A stretch of DNA of 27,162 nt from FLUQ01 sp031548325 (GTDB lineage Bacteria > Desulfobacterota > Desulfovibrionia > Desulfovibrionales > Desulfovibrionaceae), in NCBI GenBank assembly GCA_031548325.1, contig JAVBRE010000121.1:1-27162 (forward strand). Reading direction: 5' to 3'. Shown here piece after piece: positions 1 to 6,613 of this stretch (position 1 is its first letter; each line of letters opens with the position of its first letter). Under the pieces are notes generated by a model, which ran no database searches, was not told the origin of the DNA, and worked only from the letters and a program-made list of their open reading frames with translations. The position numbers were made by a program, and so were the translations under genes.

Positions 1-1593
1 GCCGACGCGGCCCCCGTCGAAATGCGCCAGCTAAGCGCCTGGGGCGTGCCCTGGAACCGCGTCGTGGCCGGAAAGGACTATTATTTCAAGGCCGGAGAAC
101 GCTTTGAAAAAGAAGAGAAAAAAGAAAAAGAAGGGCTGATCACCGCCCGCGCCTTCGGCGGCACGGCCAAATGGCGCACCTGCTACACTTCCGACGGCAC
201 GGGCCATGCGGTCATGTGCACCCTGGACAACCGCGCCGCCCAACTCGGTATCCGGGTCATGGACCGCCGCGAAGCCATCGCCCTCATCCATGACGGCAAA
301 ACCTGCACCGGCGCCGTGGTACGCTCCTTGCGCACCGGGGAACTGGAAGTGTTCCGCGCCAAAGCGACGGCTATCGCCACCGGCGGTTTCGGCCGTATTT
401 ACAAAGCCACCACCAACGCCGTCATCTGCGAAGGCGGCGGGCACATCATCGCCATGGATACCGGGGTCGTGCCCATCGGCAACCCCGAAGCCGTGCAGTT
501 TCACCCGACCGGCATCGTGCCCACCGACATTCTGGTGACCGAAGGCTGCCGGGGCGACGGCGGCACCCTGCTGGACGTCAACGAAGAACGCTTCATGCAC
601 ATCTACGAGCCGGAAAAGGCGGAACTCGCCTCCCGCGACGTGGTGTCGCGCCGCATGACCGAACACATGCGCGCGGGCAAGGGCGTGAAAAGCCCGTACG
701 GCGAGCACTTGTGGCTGGATATCCGCCACCTTGGCGACAAGCATCTGTCCACCAAGCTGCGTGAAGTGGACGACATCTGCAAGCACTTTCTGGGCATCGA
801 CTGCCGTCATCAGCTCATTCCCGTACGGCCGACCCAGCACTACACCATGTCCGGCATCCGCACCGACAAAGGCGGCGCCGCCTACGGGCTGAAGGGTCTT
901 TTTTCGGCCGGCGAAGCCGCCTGCTGGGACATGCACGGCTTCAACCGCCTGGGCGGCAACTCCCTGGCCGAAACCGTGGTCGCCGGCGGCATTATCGGCA
1001 AAAAGATCGTTGAGTTCCTCAAAGGCTATGAAACCAGCTTCAGCACCTCGGCCGCGAACGACGCCGTCAAACGGCAGCAGGAACGCATCGCCGCCCTGGT
1101 CGCCCGCAAAAACGGCAAGGAAAAAGTCTATGAAGTGCGCGAGGTGTTGCAGCAGGCTTTGATGGAAGACTGCTTCGTGTTCCGCAACGAAGAGGGCCTG
1201 TCCCGTTGCGTCGGCGTGCTGCAGGAGGCGCTGGCCCGCGCCCGCAAGGTGGGACTCGTCTCGAGCGGGTCCGGGGCCAACCACGAACTGACCGCCGCCT
1301 TGAAAATCGAAGGTCAGGTCAAGCTGGGCCTGATGATCGCGAAAGCCGCTCTGGAACGCCGCGAATCGCGCGGCAGCCACACCCGTGAAGATTACCCGGA
1401 ACGTAACGACCGCGACTGGCTGAACCGTACGCTGGCCACCTGGAAAGAAGGCGCCGACCTGCCCGAGCTGAACTATGAAGACGCATCCCCTGTCTTCGAA
1501 CTGCCTCCGGGAGAGCGCGGTTACGGCGGCGGCAAGATTATTCCGGCAGACCCTGCCATGGTCGCGAAGCGCACCATCAAAAAGAACGCATAG
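1..1593 (+). CDS. frdA: Fumarate reductase/succinate dehydrogenase flavoprotein subunit, 5'-truncated by window edge
   Basis: Catalytic FAD subunit of the membrane-associated quinol:fumarate reductase (fumarate to succinate, or the reverse). The frame is open from base 1, so the true start lies upstream; the first ATG at 22 is not the start. About 530 codons are present, against roughly 610-660 in Wolinella-type FrdA. The missing part should hold the N-terminal dinucleotide-binding glycine motif and the flavinylated His. Visible active-site elements are QFHPTGI (His at codon 168), the TEGCRGDGG segment with the catalytic-type Arg, QHYTMSGI and GFNRLGGNSLAE with a substrate-binding Arg, then a C-terminal helical domain. 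frdB follows after 17 bases. A cytochrome b subunit (frdC) would be expected upstream, outside the window. Direction in vivo (FRD versus SDH) cannot be told from sequence alone; fumarate reductase is favoured by the family and the fumarase neighbour. Confidence 0.95.
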   Translation, partial: ADAAPVEMRQLSAWGVPWNRVVAGKDYYFKAGERFEKEEKKEKEGLITARAFGGTAKWRTCYTSDGTGHAVMCTLDNRAAQLGIRVMDRREAIALIHDGKTCTGAVVRSLRTGELEVFRAKATAIATGGFGRIYKATTNAVICEGGGHIIAMDTGVVPIGNPEAVQFHPTGIVPTDILVTEGCRGDGGTLLDVNEERFMHIYEPEKAELASRDVVSRRMTEHMRAGKGVKSPYGEHLWLDIRHLGDKHLSTKLREVDDICKHFLGIDCRHQLIPVRPTQHYTMSGIRTDKGGAAYGLKGLFSAGEAACWDMHGFNRLGGNSLAETVVAGGIIGKKIVEFLKGYETSFSTSAANDAVKRQQERIAALVARKNGKEKVYEVREVLQQALMEDCFVFRNEEGLSRCVGVLQEALARARKVGLVSSGSGANHELTAALKIEGQVKLGLMIAKAALERRESRGSHTREDYPERNDRDWLNRTLATWKEGADLPELNYEDASPVFELPPGERGYGGGKIIPADPAMVAKRTIKKNA

Positions 1594-1610
1594 CCAACCC
1601 GAGGTACGTC

Positions 1611-2369
1611 ATGGGCAGGAAACTGCAATTTGAAATATTCCGCTACAATCCCCAAGATGCTTCGTCCGCGCCCCACATGCAGACCTTCTATCTGGAGGAA
1701 ACGGACAAGATGACCCTGTTCATCGCGCTGAACCGCCTGCGCGAAGAACAGGACCCCAGCCTGATTTTCGACTTCTGCTGCCGCGCCGGCATCTGCGGCG
1801 CGTGCGCCATGGTCATCAACGGCAAACCGGGCCTGGCCTGCCAGACGCAGACCAGGGACCAGCCCGACAAGATCGTGCTGCATCCCATGCCTATCTTCAA
1901 GCTGATCGGCGACTTGTCGGTGGATACCGGCGTCTGGTTTCGCGAAATGTACCAGAAGACGGAATCGTGGATCCACACCAACAAGGTCGTGGACCCCACC
2001 CACGAAGAAGAACGCATGGACAACGCGGTGGCCGAGCAGATCTACGAACTGGAACGCTGCATCGAATGCGGCTGTTGCATCGCTGCCTGCGGCACGGCCC
2101 GCCTGCGTCCGGATTTTATGGGCGCGGCCTCGCTCAACCGCATCGCCCGCTTTGTGGTGGACCCGCGCGACGAGCGCACCGATGAGCAGTATTTTGAAAT
2201 CATCGGCACCGACCACGGCATTTTCGGCTGCATGGGTCTGCTCGCCTGCGAAGACGTTTGTCCCAAGCAACTGCCCCTGCAAAATCAACTCGGCTTCCTG
2301 CGGCGCAAAATGGGCATCACCGCCATCAAGCGCTTTTTGCCCAAAAGCCTGCTTGCGAAGCTGTCGTGA
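1611..2369 (+). CDS. frdB: Fumarate reductase/succinate dehydrogenase iron-sulfur subunit
   Basis: Electron-transfer subunit carrying electrons between quinone/cytochrome b and the FrdA flavin. The 252-residue protein has an N-terminal plant-type ferredoxin domain with [2Fe-2S] ligands C57, C62, C65 and C77 (CRAGICGAC context). Its C-terminal bacterial ferredoxin domain has C150, C153, C156, C160 (CIECGCCIAAC) and C207, C213, C217 (CMGLLACEDVC), the pattern for one [4Fe-4S] and one [3Fe-4S] cluster. Length and all ligands fit an intact protein. The start is the ATG preceded by GAGGTACGTC. The gene lies between frdA (17-bp gap) and fumarase alpha (8-bp gap), so one transcript is likely. Confidence 0.96.
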   Translation: MGRKLQFEIFRYNPQDASSAPHMQTFYLEETDKMTLFIALNRLREEQDPSLIFDFCCRAGICGACAMVINGKPGLACQTQTRDQPDKIVLHPMPIFKLIGDLSVDTGVWFREMYQKTESWIHTNKVVDPTHEEERMDNAVAEQIYELERCIECGCCIAACGTARLRPDFMGAASLNRIARFVVDPRDERTDEQYFEIIGTDHGIFGCMGLLACEDVCPKQLPLQNQLGFLRRKMGITAIKRFLPKSLLAKLS

Positions 2370-2377
2370 GGTAAACT

Positions 2378-3217
2378 ATGCGCACCATTGACGCCAAAGA
2401 AATAACCAAAGCCGTGCGGCACATGTGCATGCACGCCAACCGCTATCTGCCCGAAGACGTGCAGCGCTGCATGGCGGCGAACGCCGCCAAAGAAACCGGC
2501 GCCGCGGCCAAAGAAGTGTTCCGCCAACTGGAAGCCAACACCAAGCTGGCGGCCGACACCGGTCTGGCGCTTTGCCAGGACACGGGCCTGGCCGTGCTTT
2601 TCGTGGACCTGGGGCAGGACGTGCACGTTACGGGGCAGGACCTGCGCGACGCCATCAACGAAGGCGTACGCCAGGGCTACGCCGACGGCTATCTGCGCAA
2701 GTCCGCCAACGATCCCTTCACCCGCAAGAATACCGGAGACAACACCCCGGCGGTCGTCCACTTCAACGTCGTGCCGGGCGACAAAATCCGCATTGCCCTC
2801 ATGAGCAAAGGCGGCGGGGCCGAAAACATGTCCCGCGTGCATATGCTGGCCCCGGCCGAAGGCTGGAACGGCATCAAGAAATTCGTCATCCAACGGGTGG
2901 CCGACTCCCGCTCCAACCCCTGTCCGCCCATTATCCTGGGCCTCGGCATCGGCGGCACCTTCGAGTATTCGGCCGTTCTCGCCAAACAGGCGCTGCTGCG
3001 CAAGGTCGACGACGTGAACCCCGACCCGGACTTGGCCGCCCGGGAAGCGGAACTTCTGGAAGCCGTCAACAAACTGGGCATCGGCCCCATGGGCCTGGGC
3101 GGCAAGACTACCTGTCTGGCCGTTAAGATAAAGACCAGCCCTTGTCATATCGCCAGTTTGCCCCTGGCCGTGAACATCCAGTGCCATTCCGCCCGGCACG
3201 AGGAGGTGGAACTGTAA
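2378..3217 (+). CDS. Class I fumarate hydratase, alpha (Fe-S) subunit
   Basis: Alpha part of an oxygen-sensitive [4Fe-4S] fumarase that interconverts malate and fumarate; tartrate dehydratase alpha subunits share the fold. The 279-residue protein has the expected three cluster cysteines: C66 in CQDTGLA, C182 in NPCPPIILG and C269 in NIQCHSAR. It also has the GGGAENMS and GIGGTFEYS segments typical of the family. GAGGTAA precedes the ATG. Its TAA stop shares its last base with the ATG of the beta subunit (TAATG), so the two halves are probably translationally coupled. Placement directly after frdAB makes fumarase more likely than tartrate dehydratase, which the sequence by itself does not exclude. 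Confidence 0.92.
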   Translation: MRTIDAKEITKAVRHMCMHANRYLPEDVQRCMAANAAKETGAAAKEVFRQLEANTKLAADTGLALCQDTGLAVLFVDLGQDVHVTGQDLRDAINEGVRQGYADGYLRKSANDPFTRKNTGDNTPAVVHFNVVPGDKIRIALMSKGGGAENMSRVHMLAPAEGWNGIKKFVIQRVADSRSNPCPPIILGLGIGGTFEYSAVLAKQALLRKVDDVNPDPDLAAREAELLEAVNKLGIGPMGLGGKTTCLAVKIKTSPCHIASLPLAVNIQCHSARHEEVEL

Positions 3218-3771
3218 TGGCCGAATACAAACTGACCGCTCCTCTGTCGGATGCGGACGCGCGCAGGCTGCGCGCCGGCGACGTGGTGCTGCTTTCGGGC
3301 ACCATCTACACGGGCCGCGACGCGGCGCACAAGAAACTCGACGATCTGCTCAACGAAGGCAAAACCCTGCCCATCGAGCTCAAAGGCGCCGTCATCTATT
3401 ACGTCGGTCCCACGCCGCCGCCGCCGGGCTATGTCATCGGGTCCGCCGGGCCCACCACCAGCTACCGCATGGACGCCTTCGCGCCCCGGCTGCATTCATT
3501 GGGGGCCAAGGCCAGCATCGGCAAGGGCATTCGCAGCGAAGAGGTGAAACAGGCTCTGAAAGACCACGGCGCCGTTTATTTCGGCGCCACCGGCGGGGCG
3601 GGCGCCCTGCTTTCGACCTGCATCAAGGAAGCGAAAGTGGTCGCCTTTCCGGAAATGGGCCCCGAGGCCGTTCGCGAACTGCGCATCGAAAACCTGCCGC
3701 TACTCGTCATCAACGACTGCGTGGGGGGCGAACTCTATGTGCAGCCGGACCTGAAAGCGGCCGGGCTGTGA
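3217..3771 (+). CDS. Class I fumarate hydratase, beta subunit
   Basis: C-terminal (swivelling) half of the two-subunit class I fumarase, completing the active site with the alpha subunit. The product is 184 residues. Family features are LLSGTIYTGRDAAHKKL, the GPTTSYRMD substrate-loop segment and DHGAVYFGATGGAGALL. An in-frame start further upstream (3142) is rejected because it lies deep in the alpha gene. The ATG at 3217 has a strong AGGAGG (3201-3206) at good spacing and overlaps the alpha stop by one base. It is the last gene of the frd-fum unit; a hairpin terminator follows 25 bases after the stop. Confidence 0.92.
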   Translation: MAEYKLTAPLSDADARRLRAGDVVLLSGTIYTGRDAAHKKLDDLLNEGKTLPIELKGAVIYYVGPTPPPPGYVIGSAGPTTSYRMDAFAPRLHSLGAKASIGKGIRSEEVKQALKDHGAVYFGATGGAGALLSTCIKEAKVVAFPEMGPEAVRELRIENLPLLVINDCVGGELYVQPDLKAAGL

Positions 3772-3795
3772 AGCCTTAACGCCTTCATATCCGCC

Positions 3796-3830
3796 GGGGG
3801 GAATGCGGCAAACGCCGTATTCCCCCCTTT
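3796..3830 (+). terminator. Rho-independent terminator after fumarase beta
   Basis: A 14-bp stem (3796-3809 with 3814-3827, one G-U pair) closes a four-base AAAC loop and is followed by TTT. It lies just after the fumarase beta stop and before the malic enzyme promoter region, so it should end the frd-fum transcript. The short T run makes it moderate rather than textbook. Confidence 0.75.
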
Positions 3831-3881
3831 GCATCCGCGCCCTGATGGGCTCGCTTTATCGGCATGCCGGGTCAAGCTTAT

Positions 3882-3897
3882 TGTGCATTTTGTCACA
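3882..3897. promoter_or_regulatory. CRP/FNR-family type palindrome upstream of malic enzyme
   Basis: TGTGC-N6-TCACA matches the TGTGA-N6-TCACA half-site layout used by many CRP/FNR-superfamily regulators, with one mismatch. It lies about 14 bases upstream of a candidate -35 (3911), a position compatible with activation. Which regulator would bind is unknown. Confidence 0.45.
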
Positions 3898-3910
3898 GAT
3901 GGAAGAAGCA

Positions 3911-3940
3911 TTGTCATTTTCGTTCCATACCTGATAGGGT
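3911..3940 (+). promoter_or_regulatory. Candidate sigma-70 promoter for malic enzyme
   Basis: TTGTCA (5 of 6 to the -35 consensus) at 3911-3916 is followed after 18 bases by TAGGGT, a weak -10. It is the best promoter-like pair between the terminator at 3796-3830 and the malic enzyme start at 4003. Confidence 0.35.
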
Positions 3941-4002
3941 ATCCCAAACTAACAGCCAAGAGGATCGCGCTGCCCGCATCCTCTGAAAAACCGGGAGGCT
4001 TT

Positions 4003-5322
<1,320 letters not shown>

Positions 5323-5344
5323 ACTGTTTTTGTGATGTCAACGC

Positions 5345-5370
5345 AAGCGCCGGGAAACCGGCGCTTTTTT
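5345..5370 (+). terminator. Rho-independent terminator after malic enzyme
   Basis: A perfect 9-bp stem (5345-5353 with 5358-5366) closes a GAAA tetraloop. Its 3' arm ends in TT and runs on into TTTT. This is a canonical terminator 22 bases after the malic enzyme stop. Confidence 0.9.
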
Positions 5371-5397
5371 GTTTTCTTGATGATCCGGGCGAAAATA

Positions 5398-5547
5398 TTT
5401 GCATGTATTATCCATATAATTCTGCAAAAAAAGTACAAAAATCAAGATGTTTTTTCAAGATGAAAGACTGCGAAGCATATTTTTGCAAAATTCCATTGCC
5501 ATTCAGGACCGGCGTACCTATATATTGTTGTGCGGATTTTATATAAT
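5398..5547 (+). promoter_or_regulatory. AT-rich upstream region of the first BON gene with TTTGCA elements and a -10-like TATAAT
   Basis: This stretch is much more AT-rich than the surrounding genes. It contains TTTGCA (5398-5403) and TGCAAA (5423-5428) in inverted orientation, and the perfect palindrome TTTTGCAAAA (5481-5490). A TATAAT at 5542-5547 sits 33 bases before the BON start but has no good -35. It is probably a regulated promoter region; the exact promoter and operator are uncertain. Confidence 0.3.
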
Positions 5548-5580
5548 TCGTACAAAGATAAACTATTCTAGGAGGTAATT

Positions 5581-5883
5581 ATGTTTACAAAATTTTTTAC
5601 ACCCATTTTGGCTTCCACAACCCTGGCTTGTATATTGACTCTTGCGCCTGCCGTTTCTTACGCGGGTCCTGCCGCAGACGCTGCTCTCGCCCAAAGAGTG
5701 ACCGATGCCCTGGGCCCGTATCGGAGCGATGTCGTCGTAAGAGCCCATGATGGCACGGTCAGCCTGAGCGGCAACATGGAAACCGCCACCGGACAGAGTG
5801 ACATTCTGCAGCGGGCCGCCCGAGTTCCCGGCGTGAAGCATGTGGAAAACGGAATCTCCAGCTTTGAAGGTCCCTTCTCTTAA
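5581..5883 (+). CDS. Small exported BON-domain protein (copy 1)
   Basis: 100 residues. Residues 1-28 form a Sec signal peptide (Lys near the start, hydrophobic core, predicted cleavage after VSYA). The rest is a single BON domain: ALAQRVTDALGPY, VVVRAHDGTVSLSGNM, and the C-terminal RVPGVKHVENGI turn and helix. BON domains occur in periplasmic stress or envelope proteins such as OsmY and are thought to contact phospholipid or other envelope components; this copy is a minimal one-domain version. A strong GGAGG (5571-5575) precedes the ATG. A paralogue lies 275 bases downstream, indicating tandem duplication. The AT-rich upstream region suggests independent regulation. The specific role is unknown. 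Confidence 0.88.
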   Translation: MFTKFFTPILASTTLACILTLAPAVSYAGPAADAALAQRVTDALGPYRSDVVVRAHDGTVSLSGNMETATGQSDILQRAARVPGVKHVENGISSFEGPFS

Positions 5884-5894
5884 ATCGAATTCGT

Positions 5895-5923
5895 AATCAA
5901 AGTTGCGGAAAGCAATTTTGATT
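5895..5923. repeat. Perfect 12-bp hairpin downstream of first BON gene
   Basis: Arms 5895-5906 and 5912-5923 pair over 12 positions (one G-U) around a GGAAA loop, starting 11 bases after the BON stop. No T run follows, so it may stabilise the mRNA 3' end rather than terminate transcription. Confidence 0.6.
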
Positions 5924-5989
5924 CGGGATTGGACTAAGCGAAGGGGATGAAAAAGCCTGAAATTCGGCAACATCCCGACATCCCTCCCC

Positions 5990-6023
5990 AAAAAAAACGG
6001 CGTGCAATGCGCCGTTTTTTTTT
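5990..6023. terminator. Two-sided terminator between the BON genes
   Basis: Eight A residues (5990-5997), a GC stem CGGCG/CGCCG (5998-6002 with 6010-6014) with a short loop, and nine T residues (6015-6023). The A and T tracts extend the stem and allow termination on either strand. It should isolate the second BON gene from the first. Confidence 0.85.
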
Positions 6024-6065
6024 GAGGGGATCAAATCTTCACCCGCAGCACGAATCAAGAAAATA

Positions 6066-6101
6066 TTGCACCCATATTTCAATCTGTGTATACGCTTATA
6101 C
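6066..6101 (+). promoter_or_regulatory. Weak promoter candidate with GTATA-N4-TATAC palindrome upstream of second BON gene
   Basis: TTGCAC (6066-6071) and TATACG (6089-6094) are exactly 17 bases apart. The -10-like element lies within the palindrome GTATA-CGCT-TATAC (6088-6101), which could be an operator. The -35 is poor, so this is tentative. Confidence 0.3.
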
Positions 6102-6158
6102 GTGTGGACTTCTTTCGAGTTCATGCACAAGTCAACTTTTATTGATAAGGAGTCGGTT

Positions 6159-6455
6159 ATGTTCGCTAAAAACATTACCCTGGCGCTGGCCTCCACGGCA
6201 GTGACCTTACTGTTGATCCTTTCGCCCGCCGTTTCCTTTGCGGGTCCGGCTGAAGACACGGCTCTCGCGAAAAAGGTGACCGAGGCTCTGGGACCGTACA
6301 AAAGCGACATTGTCGTACGAGCCCTGAACGGCGCAGTCACCCTGAGCGGCACGATGGAACCGGGCAGCGGAAAGGGCGACGTCATGCAACGCGCCAGCAA
6401 TGTTCCCGGCGTGAAAAAAATTGTGGATGAAATCGTCACGCCCGCCGGCAAATAA
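6159..6455 (+). CDS. Small exported BON-domain protein (copy 2)
   Basis: 98 residues, clearly paralogous to the BON protein at 5581-5883: the same LASTxVTLLL-type signal core, PAVSFAGPA cleavage region, ALxxVTxALGPYxSDxVVRA core and NVPGVKK turn. Identity by eye is roughly half. The domain is a single BON fold (ALAKKVTEALGPY, GAVTLSGTM, VPGVKKIVDEI). An in-frame TTG at 6066 would add about 31 residues without family support, so the ATG at 6159, preceded by AAGGAG, is chosen. It has its own upstream terminator and promoter-like region, so the two copies are probably separately transcribed. Function is unknown beyond likely periplasmic envelope or stress association. Confidence 0.87.
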   Translation: MFAKNITLALASTAVTLLLILSPAVSFAGPAEDTALAKKVTEALGPYKSDIVVRALNGAVTLSGTMEPGSGKGDVMQRASNVPGVKKIVDEIVTPAGK

Positions 6456-6489
6456 AATTCAAGCCGCCCGCCACCGGCGGGACCAACAG

Positions 6490-6527
6490 AAAAACCCCCG
6501 CGGCGGCCTTTTCCGGCTGTCGCGGGG
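6490..6527 (-). terminator. Rho-independent terminator for ileS
   Basis: A 13-bp stem (6496-6508 with 6515-6527, two G-U pairs) closes a six-base loop. On the minus strand it is followed by TTTTT (A tract 6490-6494), about 90 bases after the ileS stop. It could also stop convergent transcription from the second BON gene, though there the T run is weaker. Confidence 0.75.
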
Positions 6528-6557
6528 ATGCTGCTTTTCAATAATTTTAAAACTTAT

Positions 6558-6605
6558 CCGTAAACAAGCGGGACGAACAATCGGCCGCGAAACGCTTGTT
6601 TACGG
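6558..6605. repeat. 13-bp perfect inverted repeat just after the ileS stop
   Basis: CCGTAAACAAGCG (6558-6570) and its exact complement (6593-6605) enclose 22 bases. The repeat ends nine bases from the ileS stop codon. It may be a first transcript-end hairpin or a small repetitive element; no T tract of note follows on the plus strand. Confidence 0.6.
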
Positions 6606-6613
6606 GCAGGCTC

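Noticed and set aside
31..1380. 449-codon minus-strand open frame opposite frdA
   Set aside because: Antisense shadow of a well-supported flavoprotein gene; no motif.
5387..5404. Possible sigma-54 site upstream of the first BON gene
   Set aside because: GG and GC are 11 rather than 10 bases apart; the spacing is essentially invariant for RpoN promoters.
5947..6204. 85-codon frame between the BON genes
   Set aside because: It reads straight through the two-sided terminator (5990-6023) and into the start of the second BON gene; composition is not protein-like.
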